The notes: generated by a model not told the origin, from the letters alone. 64,000 nt of DNA from Hirsutella rhossiliensis (GCF_020360975.1 NW_025408667.1:7750001-7814000); one strand, 5' to 3'; shown: positions 25,151 to 37,026, counted from the first letter of the stretch. A program made the numbers and translations.

Positions 25151-28100
25151 AAGTATCTATAAACGTTAACGTACTTAAGGTTCGTCTTAAGCTTCGCGCT
25201 TAATTTAGTTAGAAGCTTAATAGTCTAAAGGTTATTATACTAAAGCTCTATAGTCCCTTTAATACTAATGCTAAGCTCCTTAATTAGTCGGCTAAATACT
25301 ACCTATTCCTTAGCTATTTATAAGAGTGCTAATAATTTAGCTTCTATAAAGGACGTTATTATAGTAGCTTACTTAGTAGCTTTCTAGTTAATTAGCCTAC
25401 TAAGGAGTAGGAATATATATCCTTATAAAGACTTCTTAGTCTCTAGGTTATCGGCGTATAAGGAGTCGGATATATATATTAGCCGCCTTATTAGGTTTAT
25501 CGCCGTAAAGTAGATATAGCGGTTTCTCGTATAATAGAGGTAAGCTAGGCACTTACGTGCTTCGTGCCTATAGCGCGGCCTAGGGTTATAATTATATTAG
25601 GCTAGCTTTCCGGCTATAAATACGATATATAGCCTAGTATAAATTGCTAGATAAATAAGCGACCTAATTAAAGAGAGATATTCGTATATCTCTTCCTTTA
25701 AGGCCTGCTTTTTATAGGGGACGAGCTCTTCTATTATTAGCGGGATCTTAGGCTTACGAAGGATATTATTATTAAGGATATAATATTTCTTCGCGGTCTT
25801 AGAGATATAGGAAGCTTACGAGAGCTATATCTTCTTAAGATCCCTATCCCTAATAATCTCGATACTAAGGAACTAGTATAGCTCTCCTATATACGTAACG
25901 GTATATTTCTTTATAATAGCCTTATATAGCTCTTCCTAATCTTATTTTTACCTTTTTAGATATATTATAATAATATTATCTACGAAGATAAAGATAATAA
26001 CGCCCTTATAGACTAGTACGTAGGCGTCTTTTACTAGCTACTAGGCTCTTAGTTTAGTAAAGAAACTAGATATCTCTTTAAACTATAGCTTTAGAGAGAT
26101 ATAGAGCCCGTATAGTACTTTTAATAGCTTTAAGCATAGCCTAGGCATTAAGAATCCCGGTAAAGGCTAGTAATAGACTTCTTAGTATAGGATTATATAT
26201 AGAAATACTATTTTTATATTATATTATTCCGTCTTAAAGTCCTCGAGGTAGTAGAAGGCTATTAATAGTCGAAATATTCGTGCTCGTAGGGTAGCTATAT
26301 ATATATCCTTATTACCTTTAAGTTATAGGTCTCTACGAACTATAATATATACTTTAAAGTATATAATATACCCTTATTTATTAGTCTTATATATAAAGAC
26401 CTAATATAAGGGGATTAGGAAGTAACCTTTCTATTTAATAATAGCTTTTAGGATAGTCTTTTATATACCCCTTACTAGGTTTTCCTCTATTTCGCGGTCT
26501 ATAGCTTCCTTCTACTTATATACGAATTCTAAAGCTATTACCGCGTTAAAGGAGGTAGGGGGAGGCGGTATATCTTTAACGTAAAGCTTATACTTACTTA
26601 CCTTTACGATAATATTATTAATAAGGGATTTCTTAGGCCTATAAGCCCGTTTTCCTTTAATAACGTTGCTTAGGTTAATCCTTTATAACGTATCCTTTCG
26701 TCTACGTTGCTCTTATATTTATAATATCCTTAAGCCGGCCCTACTAACCGCTAGGTTAAGGGTACGGGGTTCGGACTAGGGGTTATCTTCTTAAACCTAT
26801 ACTATAATCGTTCCTTTACCCCTTAGGTTAAGAGGTATATTATTATATTCGTCTTAAGGAGACGAGTCGATTAATATAGGTATTATATCTTTAAGCTATC
26901 TCCCTAACGAGATATAGGAGGGGTTGCTAGCTATAGTATCTATTGCGGGCGTAGGAGGTATAGAGCTTAGTAACTCTATGTTAAATATAGTATTAAGTAG
27001 AAGGGGTAACGTTAAAATCTCTATCCCTAGGCCTACTATTTCCGGAGGGGAAAGATATATATATCTATATAATCCCTATAAGGGCGTCTTTAATCCTTAA
27101 TCTTCCGGAGTATATAGGGGTAATAGGTCCCGTAGGAGGGTAATTACTTCTTCCGGCGTTTAACCGTTATCCGTATTATCGTCGGATAAACTTAGTACCC
27201 TAAAGGTTTCGGGTTCCCCGCTATCTATAACGTCGGTTATAGCTATATCTCTAAGGATATCGTAGCTATATATTTAGACTAGCTAGGCTTACTCTTCTCT
27301 TTTTATATCGTAGCTTATAGACTCGTTAAACTATATATTAGCTAATACTATTAGTTTATTCTATTTAATTAACGGTATCTATATAACGTATTATTAAGTA
27401 GACCTATAGCCTACTAGGTAGCCGATATAAGCTCTCTACTTAAGGGGTAATTACGTCTTATATAACTTAATATATTCTAATATTATAATTATTATTAGGA
27501 ACGCTATATAGCTAAAGACCCTTAAATATATAATATCTAGTTTAATATCTTTAATATAGTAATATAGTAGATTATTTTCTTTTATCTAGGTCTACTAACG
27601 CTTATATAGGCTTTACTAGCTATAATTATATAATTTAAAGGGTATTATATTAAGTAAGTATACCGCTATATAGTATATTTCTAGCTATAGCTCTTTTAGA
27701 AGCTTTAAGTTAAGCCTTATAACCCTTGCTTTTTCTTTTACTATTACCCTTAATCTCTCTATATAACCGTTTTACGTAGGCGTTAAAGGGGCTAACTATA
27801 TAACTCGTATCCCTTTATTAGTTATATAATCTATTTATTCTATTATTAAAAGAGCCCTTTCCCCGTTAGTAACTAATATAGTTATTTTAACTCCGTACTA
27901 GGTCTTAAGTAACGCTATAAAGTTATTAAAGATATCCTTAATACCCGTTTTTCTTTCTATTAGGTAATAGAACCTTATAGATATATCTATATAAGTAAAT
28001 AAGGCGAAGTTCTTTTCCTTATTATATACTATTATAGGGCTAGGGTAAAGGTCGAAGCTAACTTATACCCCTAGACCTTTAGGCCTTAGGGATAGTGTTT

Positions 28101-30030
28101 TTCTTAAGACTTCCCTCTTAGCTTTCCCTATTACGTATATCTAATAGCTATATATTATAGGGCCTTAAAGCTTAGTGCCTAGGTAGGCTTCTAATAGCTT
28201 CTCTAGTAATTTTAGACTAGGATACCTAAGGCGGCGATGCTATAGGTTACCTACCCCCTTAGTTAGCGGCTTAAGCGTTTATATAACTACGAATACCCGC
28301 TTATACTATAGGAGTATTCCTATTACGAATTAACCTTCGAAGTCGGTTAGTTTAATACGAACCTCCTTCGTAGGTTCCGAATAGAGGTATCCTAGGAGCT
28401 AGTTCTAGAATATCCCTACCGTTATCCCTAGCCTAGCTAAGAAGACACTTATTAGCATTTCTAGGATAAAGTAGGCATCTAGTAGGGTTATCTTTCTACC
28501 GTTAATTATAGGGATAACTACTATTCCTATTCCTTATACCCTAAAGGCTTAGTCTCTAACCTAGACTTCGTTGTTAGAACCCTACTTAAAGGTTCCTTCC
28601 TAGAACTAACCTAGGTTATTAAAGAGGTTAATATCGGCCCCTAAGTCGTATATTAATTTATCGGTAAGTAACGGCGTTCCCTTAATAGCCGTGTTTACCC
28701 TAGATAGAGTAACCGTATTAATAGTCTTTCCTAGCCCGTTATTGCTAATAATAGTATCTACTAGTTCTCTTCCTTTAAGGTAGGAATTAGGGGTCTAGGC
28801 TATATATTTTACTTTCTCGTCTAAATAGTCCTTTAGCTATTTTTCGATATTCTATTTAGCTAGATTATTATATTTCTAGCCTATCGGGGGCTTCTTATTA
28901 TATATTACCTATAGTAAGTAGTAATTTTCCTACTAGCTTATTAAGCTATTAACGTGCTGCTTATAGCTAGCGTATTTAGCTTAGGTGTCTAATTTCCTAG
29001 AGATTTAATTAGCGCTTCCCCTTTTTATAGGTAGTTATAACTTCTTCCTATAGGTATATTTTTATTTAAAGTTAGCGATTAGGTTCCTTAGGGGAAGTTA
29101 ATCTTTGCTATATCTTTTATTATAGAGGTCGAGAGCCCTTATTATTATAGACTAATATAGGTCCTACTCGTCTACCGCTATAAGAAAGTCCTATCTAATT
29201 CTTATATCGTTTAGTATATCGACCTTAAGGTCTCGTAAATCTATAATAATTTAGTCGAGCTATTCTGCCTATGCTTTCTAGTCTCGCGTGCCTCTTTTAT
29301 TAATAGAGGTCGTATATCTCTCGTAAATTAGCCTTTTCTCCTCTACCCCTAAAGGCAGGGCTTACTTCTTTAATTCCTTAATTTTCTCTCTTAAGCTATT
29401 ATATATTAAGGTTATCCCTTAAAGCCCTTTACTAATTGTTTTCTTAATTAATTCTTCGAGTACGATTAGGGCTTTCTACTAGACCTTATAGCGATCGAAT
29501 TATAGCTAGAACCTTTTCTCGAGGTTGCAAAAAGAGTCCTTTATATCCTAGTATCGTTCGTTATAGCCTATTCGCCTCGCTAGGAATATAGCCTCGGTTT
29601 TATCTTCTCGTTAGGATAGTCTCCCTCTAAGGTTAATAATAAATTACTCCTAGTCCGGCTATTAGGGCTATTTAAGCTCCTTTATACCGTCTAGGTTAGT
29701 ATATTCCTAAATCTTATAAGTCTAGGCCTACGATTTAATCCCCCTAATCTATAGGGTTTAATCGAGGCTTTCCTTTAGTCTTACGATATAATTATCCCCT
29801 CTTACTTCCTTTAACGTTATCTTAGGAAAATAAGGGGTTCTAGCTTAATAAGTAATATCCTTCTTTAAGGGATATATAATTTATAAAATTCGTATATTTC
29901 TAGTAGTGCCCCTTAGTATAGCTAGGTTCCTTGCCTTAATACTATAATTTAAGCGTTATAACGGCGTTAATAGCTCGTAAATAGCTTTAAAGGTAATATC
30001 GGCGGGCAAAAGATGGTCTAGCCGTGTAGG
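25151..30030 (-). pseudogene. Copia gag-pol remnant (second family)
   Basis: Reading the minus strand through the TAA/TAG codons, gag and zinc-knuckle region lie at about 28,700-29,950 and integrase at about 27,400-28,600. Reverse transcriptase lies at about 25,850-26,700, with LKLLKVLYGLYISLKLQFKE near 26,100 and FVDNIIII (normally YVDD) near 25,975. RNase H lies at 25,151-25,650 with YLAIYTRLYIVFIAGKLAQY, then SFIEAKLLALL and TNLKYVNVYRY. The last corresponds to the RHVDxHRHW block of intact copias, where the frame ends at the Gypsy LTR. Not functional. Confidence 0.9.
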
Positions 30031-30044
30031 CCGGGCTTATAACT
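30031..30044 (-). promoter_or_regulatory. Copia primer-binding site, half-tRNA-iMet type (second family)
   Basis: The plus strand reads CCGGGCTTATAACT, the same string as at 3,861-3,874. It fits the initiator-tRNA anticodon arm with one RIP-type change, so two distinct Copia families here share the same priming mode. Confidence 0.7.
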
Positions 30045-30387
30045 CTCAAGCAGTGGCTTAAGAGCATAGTAGAAGAAATAGGGGCATAGAAAGGTAAATT
30101 TAGTAATGCATGTCTTAGTCTATCTATTAGGACAAGGGAGGGGCTTATATAGGTATAGTAACCATATATAGCTAGCTAAAAGAGGGCAATAGGATATTCC
30201 TATACCTAAGTTAGGCCTGCATAGTGTCCTTGGGCTAGGGGAGTTATGTTGTTTAGGCAGGCTTCCTTGTGCATGACTATTGGGTCTACTAAGCATGACT
30301 GTGGCCTCTTATGCCCACTCTCTCTCCTTAACAGTACCTGTAGAGAGTAGAGACTCCCCTTTATCCCATTAGATAGAATGGAATACA
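30045..30387 (-). repeat. 5' LTR of the second Copia family, outer part not RIP-mutated
   Basis: About 343 bp. On the minus strand it would start TGTATTCCATTC at 30,387 and end ...GCTTGAGAG beside the primer-binding site. TG and CA are common from about 30,200 onward, unlike the element interior. The boundaries are inferred from the TG start and primer site because the partner LTR is missing. A 60-codon open frame inside it is not considered a gene. Confidence 0.6.
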
Positions 30388-30634
30388 TGTTACTACTTTT
30401 ACCAACTTATGAGCCCATTTACTTTCTACCATGCTATTAAGCCCCTACTTAACGCCGATGTACAACGCTTTGCGATAAGTAAAGCTGGAGCTGTTTCCCC
30501 GGTCCTCCTCGGGTTGTGGAATAGGCAAATCCGTGACAAAACTAACATCTACAACAGAGTCGGCTCTGCAATCTCCGAAGAAAGCTCATTCGAGAAACAC
30601 GTTCTCGGTACATTAGCAATAACGTCACCATCTT
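30388..30634. other. Spacer between Copia LTR and GH89 gene
   Basis: Ordinary-composition sequence downstream of the GH89 stop codon. It presumably holds that gene's 3' untranslated region. The start of a plus-strand open frame here runs antisense into the gene and is not supported. Confidence 0.5.
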
Positions 30635-33241
30635 TCACTTTAACTGAGGATGTTTGGCGTCAACTCGACGCCGGGCGAAGACGCTGGGCCATTGCCTCTG
30701 AACACGCATGAGCGTATCCCTCAACCTGGTCCGCTCACCCGCCGGCCCAGTCTCAAGACCAAATCCTCCGTACTGCCACTCCTTCTCAAACGCCCTAATC
30801 TTGGCATTGAGCGCCTTCTCATCCAGCGACCCCCTCGCCGTCGCCTCCTTCAAGCCCTCGACGAAGAGAGACCATCTGGGTCGGTAGTAGGACCGCGTCA
30901 GGCCAGCCCACGCGCGCGCCGAGTAGTCGTTGAGAAAGGGCGACTCCCATATCCAGACGGTGACTTGGCTCCGGGCGTTGAAGGAGATGAGCTCGTCGGC
31001 GCCTGTGACTTTGGCCCAGCGCTGCGCGTCTCCGAGCCACTTGTCGAGGGTGAAGTGCTCCTGAGTGGAGAGGACTAGGTCCAGGCTGTCGAGAAAGTCG
31101 AGCAGCGTCTGCCCCTTGACTGACACCTCACGACTAGGAACGCGAGGTCCTCCAGGTCTCGAACCTCCACGTATTTGCATAGTGTCGTTGTATGCCCGAA
31201 CGAGATCAGTGTAAATGTCGATAAAGGCGTTGCTCATGACTTGCCGGGTCACGTCAACAACATCGAGCTGAAAGGTCGGCACCTCCCACAGAGAACCCTC
31301 GTGAGCAGCGGCATCGAGCATAAGCCCCCAGACCTCTTTCAGGACCTCGGGATCATAGTGAAGAGCCGTCGGGGCGGGAAAATGAAATGTTCTGTTGACG
31401 AGGCCGGACAGGCTCGGGGCCAGCTGGTAGACTCCCACGCCGGCGCAGGGGATCCTGTGGTCCTTGTTGTCATAGACGTGCGCGCGGAGTAGATCCCAGG
31501 CTTCAAAAAGAGACGGTGGGATGGATGAGGCTTCGCTATACCGGCGTCGTGTCCAGCCCCGGAAATAGGACTTGGCCTCGATGGCAGTTCTTGACCAGGC
31601 CTGGTCGAGCAACAGGTCATAGACGACCTCGTTTCCCTCGTAGGCCTCTGGAGTGAGACCAAACCCGACCAAGGAGTCGGAGGAGTCGAGGGCCAGGACC
31701 GGCCCTGCGGTGATATTGGTTGGCTTGTCCAAAGAGATTCATGTTGCCCCCAAAGTCGTGAAGCTGACACCAGATCCAGGGCCGGCCGGCGTAGCTCCTC
31801 GTCCGCTGCCACTGCGGCTCGTTCTCCGAGTACAGGTCAAGGATCAACATGCTTTGCTTCTCCGGGACGCCGCCGAGGTAAGCGTCGATGCGCTCCTGCG
31901 TCCAATAGTCCTTGCTCGAGTAGAACAGCCAGCCCTGCATGAGCCACACGGCGGCCGGGTTCGCCTCGGTCAGGCCCCTGTACGTCTGCCTGGACACGCC
32001 GGAGAGGTACTCGCCGTCCCCCTCGGCCGTCGTCAGCTCATTAAACTGATCCAGCGTGTAAAAGTTTGTCACGTTGCCAAACGCCTGCATCTGCCTCGAC
32101 ACAAAGGCATGCTGCAGCTCGGCAAAGGTGTCGTCCAGGGGGCTCAGGAAGTAATCGCGGCTCTGCTCCGGCACGCCGCCCCAGACAGGCGCCCGCGTCA
32201 CGTTGGCGCTCGGCCGGACGCGGCGGATGGCATCGGGGACGAAGCCCGGAAAGGCGGGCAGGACGGGCGTGATGCCGAGCTCGACCATGCGGGCGACAAT
32301 CCGGCGCTGCAGCTCGAACTGGGCGTCGATCCAGGCGAGCGGCAGGCCCCCGACGCCGCCCCAGGAGCCCTTGATGTTGCCGAAGCGGTTCCAGGCTTGG
32401 AAGGCGGGACCGCTGAAAAAGGGCACGATCTCGTCGTCGGCCAGGCCCAGGGCCCGGAAGCTGTCGAGGAAGATCTTTTCGTAGCCGACCCATGCGAGCT
32501 GGAGGTTGACGCCTCGCCAGGCGGCCCAGTCGAGGAGCTTCTCCCAGTCGGCCCAGGTGTACCACGCGAAGGTATACGAAAAGGTCACTTACGATCCGTT
32601 AGTCTCAGATGGCGGCCTTGGAGTGAACCGCAATAAGCGTGGTAAGAGGAGGTGATGGTCAGGCGACGGCAAGTCTCACCGGTGTTGAGGTTATATCGCC
32701 ACGGGACGACGCTTGACCCCGTCAAGGTCCCCTTCGGAGTCGGCAACGGGCCCGACACATTCCTGCAGTTGTCGACGAACCAAAAGTCGTCCAACTGCAG
32801 GGTCTCGGTGGCGTAGTGCCGAAGACTGAGGCGAAGGAACGGCGATGTTAGCGCAGCAAGCACTCGAGTATTCACGATGCACATTTACACTCATATCTCG
32901 TCCAGAACCCAGTCAAAGCACCTTGTTGCAAGCAGTGAAGAGAGGTAATGACCGCCTTACCCTCTGGCCAGAGCACTCAGCGTGGTCCCCTCGACGCGGA
33001 TCCTCCCGCCAGGCGATCCGGCGACGGTATAATGATCATTCGTCGGCGGATTCCAGCGAGACCACGCATCATTCCTTGCGGTCAGCACAAAGTCGAAGCT
33101 GTCGCCCTGCCCGGGCAAGAGTCGATCGGCAAGGCCCTTGATGCCGTCGGTCGTCGTCGGCGGCGGCGCGTGAGCGAGCACGGGCGAGCACGACATCAAA
33201 GCTGTTGCTGTGAGCAGCGAGAGCAGGCGATTTGGCACCAT
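30635..33241 (-). CDS. Secreted alpha-N-acetylglucosaminidase, GH89 (NAGLU-like), three exons, one apparent frameshift
   Basis: Glycoside hydrolase that releases terminal alpha-linked N-acetylglucosamine. The start at 33,241 gives a signal peptide (MVPNRLLSLLTATALMSCSP). Exons are 33,241-32,961, 32,825-32,680 and 32,587-30,635. The introns (135 and 92 bp) have GTAAGG..CAG and GTGAGA..AAG borders and join GTTLSALARG to LRHYATE and YNLNT to VTFSYTF exactly as the family requires. Family blocks: TFAWYTWADWEKLLDW, GPAFQAWNRFGNIKGSW, TPVLPAFPGFVP, YTLDQFNEL (probable catalytic Glu at 32,037-32,039), WCQLHDFGGNMNLFG and GLTPEAYEGNEVVYD (second catalytic Glu). Total is about 793 residues; human NAGLU has 743. 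At about 31,720 one extra base shifts the frame between NMNLFGQ and NITAGPVLAL. No splice sites explain it, so it is either a recent loss of function or a sequencing error. It lies about 250 bp from the RIP-mutated block. The family is certain; intactness is not. Confidence 0.93.
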
Positions 33242-34329
33242 TGCGTCTCTCGGAAGGCTCGTTCAACGAGGGGTCCGAGAGAGGAGCGGGGAATAGAAGC
33301 TAATCCTCGATATCACCGGCCTTTGTTATTCAAGCCCGAGGCGAGTGAGCAACAGTGGCTCCCGTTCCAGTGGAATTGCGGCTCTTCGGCTTCCTGCCTG
33401 GCTCTTGCGCGTCGTCGCAATGCCTCTTTCAAAGAGCATGCCCAGAGCATGCCGTGGGGAAGAGAGGCAAAGAGGGGGCGGATGCAAGATGCCGATATTA
33501 ACGGCCGCATGCATCAAGATGCGTAGCCTCTGCCGGCGACACCTCTCGCTGCGAACCAATGATCTCACACCTCGGCATCCGGGAACAACTGGCTCTACGA
33601 AAGCCCGAAATGATCATCGCCGTGGCGGCTGCGTGTTGGCGATGCATTTCAATGGCAGACGGCATTCCTTCCAGAGCCAAGGTCAAAGTCCTCGTTCTCA
33701 TCGACTTTATCGATGGCCGCGCAGCCTGTCATTACCGTTGTATTTGCCCTCAGAGACCCCCGGCCGCCGTGTGGCCTCTGCATTCATCTTGGATTTCAAA
33801 CAACATCAAAGGTGCAGGCAGGGCACAGCATTCTCGTAACAGTCCCAGAGCCGTGCCTTGAATGCTCTCGTCAAACCTTCCTCAGCAGCCTATACAAGAT
33901 GTGAAAGACAACTCTCTTTCGCCTGATGCTTGGACAGCCTTCACCCGGACAACATATATGGGTGCCCAGAGCGTGCTCATCCTGCCCGCGGCTCAGCCAC
34001 GTCCAGGGCACGTCATGATGTCAGACGCAGCCGCCAAGACTTCCAACGCATTGCCAGGTTCGGCGTCACAGGAATCGACCTTGACGTGCGCCGGGTAAGC
34101 CCGCTCCGAATGGGTGCGGCTTCTAGAAAGCGGCCAACGCTCGCCATCAACAGGCCGCGGGGAAACCCCTATGCACAGCAAATGCCACTCCAACGGTGCA
34201 GTTGCCTGAGGACGCGTCACCTCCATGTAGGAGCATGGAGCTTAACAGAGCCCGTGCCTTGAGGAACGAAAGGACTTCATTAGCGCGCGGGGAAAAAAGG
34301 CCCCAGACTGCTTCACCCCCACATCCTCC
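33242..34329. other. Intergenic region upstream of the GH89 gene
   Basis: Balanced composition, about 1.1 kb. It should contain the GH89 promoter, which fires leftward. Several overlapping open frames on both strands up to about 190 codons show no domain, repeat or matching splice structure. I see no gene in it. Confidence 0.55.
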
Positions 34330-34338
34330 GCCTCTGAT
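34330..34338. repeat. 9 bp target-site duplication, left of MULE
   Basis: GCCTCTGAT, repeated in the same orientation at 37,243-37,251, exactly abutting the two inverted repeats. Duplications of 8-11 bp are typical for Mutator-like elements. Confidence 0.93.
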
Positions 34339-34394
34339 GGCCCCCTTTCCGCTCCCTGTGCCCGATTTTTAGTCTCCCTGTGCACCTTACCGTA
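34339..34394 (+). repeat. MULE left terminal inverted repeat
   Basis: 56 bp starting GGCCCCCTTTCCGCTCCCTG and ending CACCTTACCGTA. It is the exact reverse complement of 37,187-37,242. Confidence 0.96.
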
Positions 34395-34600
34395 CTTGGC
34401 AAGACTCCACACGTAGACGCGTAACACACATAATACACACAATTGGCGTCGCGGCAAGCAGTGCCTCCTGGTACAACACCGCAAGCCAAAATAACTCGTG
34501 ATAACCACCCACCTCGCAATACCACATCGCGTCTGCGTAGCTAAGTTTCAGAGGCACACAACCGCCACAAAGCAGCTAATCAACCCGTTCTTTCTCCAAG

Positions 34601-37026
34601 ATGCTTCTCCAGCCCCCGCCAAACAATATGCCACTCTTTGAGACCTTTGACGATGCGTTTGACGAGCTCCAGCGGCATGCGCGCTGCCAAGGCTACGCCA
34701 TAGTTAAGTTCAAGCCAAGCAACTACGAACATGGGCTCCCACGCCGTTACGACATCGTATGCGCATGCGGCGGCCGTGAATACAAGTCAGCCTCGTTAGG
34801 ACTCCGGAAGACTGGCACCAGGCGGACTTCCTGCCCGTTTAGAGTCAAGGTTGTGCGCCTGAAGCTAGAGGGAGACCTCTGGCGGATCTCTGTGATGTGC
34901 CCAAGGCACAACCATGAGGCCAATAGGGCCGGCGCCTTCCCAGAATACCGGCGCCTTCATCCACATCAACTCCAGCAGGTTAAAGACTTATCTCGCGATG
35001 CTGGCTTAACGGCGCGGCAGATCCTTCTTGCTCTTCGGGCTAAGAGCCCGCGGCTACTTGCAACAGAGCAAGACATCGCGAATATCTGTGCCCGGCTTCG
35101 TCTCCGGGAGCTTGGGGCACATACATCCACACAAGCGCTTATTGCCAGGCTCGACGAGGAAGGTGCCTTCCATAAAGAGCTACTTGACGATGAGGATCGC
35201 TTCTTCTACCAGATTGTGGGCCTTGACCCTGCCTTGCGGCTTTGGGCACAACATTCACACCTTATGATGGCCGACGTAACGAACAACACGAATAGATATG
35301 GCCTCAAGCTGCTAGAGATCAATGGAATCACTGCCTTGGGCTCTATCTTCCTGTGGCTTTCTGTTTAGTCCCTTCCGAAGACACAAACGCATTTACCTGG
35401 TGTTTTATACAGCTTCGCGAGTGGTTACAGTCAAAGGCAAGGCTAAGAGGCGAGGCTGACGGCAATGCCTTTATCCCACACGTTATCATCACTGACTATG
35501 ACGCTGCTGCGCGCGCTGCATTGACGGCTACCTTCCCGGACTCACAGCTACAGGTCTGTACGTGGCATATCATGAAGAACATCACTACAAACGCGAAGAA
35601 GCGCTGGCTTGGCGACTATGACGATGACGACCCATTTGACCCGCCGCAAGAGCCCCAAGACGATGAAGACCCCGGGCGCTCTGCAGCTACCGGAGCCACT
35701 GCCGGAAAAGAGGCCCTGTGCCTTCACAACAGCCTTCCGGTCCGTAGTGTATGCCCCGACCGAGGACGAGTTCAACAGCCGCTGGGGCATCGTCAAAGCG
35801 CCTTCTCAGACCAGCACATTATTCTTAGGTATGTGGAAGAGGTCTGGATGCCTGTACGAACGCAATGGGCGCGCGCTTGGGTCTGCCGTTACCGCAACTG
35901 GGGCCACACAACGACCTCGCCTTGTGAATCCCTTCACTCAAGCTCTCGCACCTTCCTTCGCAACGGCCAGTCGAACCTGCTTGAATTATATCATGCCTTG
36001 CAACTACAAGCCTCAACCTCACGAGAACACCATGATCGGACCGTTGAGCGCGAATCACGACGGACTCGCGACCTGTTCCGGCTACCATTATATGAGGAAG
36101 CCGTCGAGAAGGCGTCATATCCGTCTCTCGAGCTTGTACAGAAACAGGCACTAGCCGCCTCGGCCGGCCTCCTCAAACCACAAGAGCGGCCACTTGGGGA
36201 ATGTGGGAATAGCTTCACTGCCCAATACGGGCTGCCCTGCAAGCATATTATCGCCTCGTACCTCCAGGTCCAAGGGGAGGGGACTAGCCGCAAAGTTATA
36301 GCTACAAGACCCTTGCCCTTGAACTTGTGGGACAACCACTGGCTTCTACGGCAGGATCTTGCTGTCACAGACCCATACAGACGAATTCGCGATCCTCGAG
36401 TCATTGCCCGGCGCCGCAGACCAGCCAGAGCCATAGCCTTCGCACCTGTGGCCACGACTGCAGCCGTTGCAACAGCCGCTGTAACTGCACCTGTGGCCTC
36501 GTCAGCAGCGGCAGCAGCTACCTCACCAGCTTCGCAACAGTCACAGCCTCGCGGGCAACAGCAACAGCGGCAGCCAGTCTTGCAGACAGTGCTTGCGCGG
36601 CTTGAGGCTATTGGCAACTACCTTGGCATTGGGCCGGCTATAGCTTCGTGGTCGGTGTCAACACCACAAGCAGCGTCAACACCACAAGCCGACATCGTGA
36701 TCCGTCAAACGCCTACACAGCCGACCTCATACCAGCAACCGCAGACTTTCCGGCGCTCAGAGTCTGCCACCCAACTTATGCGGCGGCTACCTCGGCCTTC
36801 GAATATCACGAGCCGCCGCGGCCGCCGCGTCAAGGAGGGTCTCAACGGGGCATCGCGAGCGCCCTCGTCTCTTTACCCTTGGGTCCTCGACCCCTCTAGC
36901 ACCCTTACATCAGTGGAAGGAGGATTTATGCCGCTCCCGGCTTCGCAGATAAGTAACGCTACAGTTAGAGGAAGGGGAACGCTCACCACGGCGGAAAAGA
37001 GGCCACGCAATGCGGCAGCCGTATGA
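34601..37026 (+). pseudogene. MULE transposase (FAR1-like DNA-binding, DDE transposase, SWIM-like), about three frameshifts
   Basis: Transposase that binds and moves the surrounding element. The start at 34,601 (MLLQPPPNNMPLFETFDDAF) leads into a FAR1/WRKY-GCM1-type zinc domain (YDIVCACGGREYKSAS, CPFRVKVV, CPRHNHE). The DDE domain follows: MADVTNNTNRYGLKLLEING holds the first Asp, IITDYDAAARAAL the second, then CTWHIMKNI (the MULE CxxH). A SWIM-like motif is present (CGNSF..AQYGLPCKHII at about 36,200-36,255). The tail is Ala/Gln-rich. The frame changes at about 35,340 (GITAL / GLYLPVAFCLVPSED), at about 35,690 and back at about 35,800 (PTEDEFNSRWGIVKAP lies in the other frame). No intron signals explain them. 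As read, the transposase is broken, unless the indels are assembly errors. Confidence 0.88.

Larger units (their letters stand above)
25151..30387 (-). mobile_element. Ty1/copia retrotransposon, second family, 3' end cut by Gypsy LTR
   Basis: Minus-strand Copia, unrelated in detail to the family at 1-12,566. Its 5' LTR is at about 30,045-30,387, the primer-binding site at 30,031-30,044, and gag-pol runs down to 25,151. The last part of RNase H and the 3' LTR are missing beyond the Gypsy LTR. The coding part is heavily RIP-mutated; the outer part of the 5' LTR is not. Confidence 0.9.

Noticed and set aside
30206..30388. 60-codon minus-strand frame inside the Copia 5' LTR
   Set aside because: It lies in the LTR, has no domain and no counterpart in other copies here.
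30409..30711. 100-codon plus-strand frame downstream of the GH89 gene
   Set aside because: It runs antisense into the 3' end of the GH89 coding region and shows no domain or splice support.
31653..32636. Long plus-strand frame (327 codons) opposite the GH89 gene
   Set aside because: It is a mirror of a GC-rich coding strand with low-complexity Arg/Pro/Leu composition; the minus strand carries all the GH89 motifs.
33345..34262. Overlapping frames of 60-190 codons in the intergenic region
   Set aside because: They overlap on both strands, have no recognisable domains and no consistent start or intron structure.
35991..36617. Minus-strand frame of 208 codons in the MULE
   Set aside because: It is antisense to the SWIM-like and Ala/Gln-rich part of the transposase; its Cys/Ala-rich content reflects the repeat on the coding strand.
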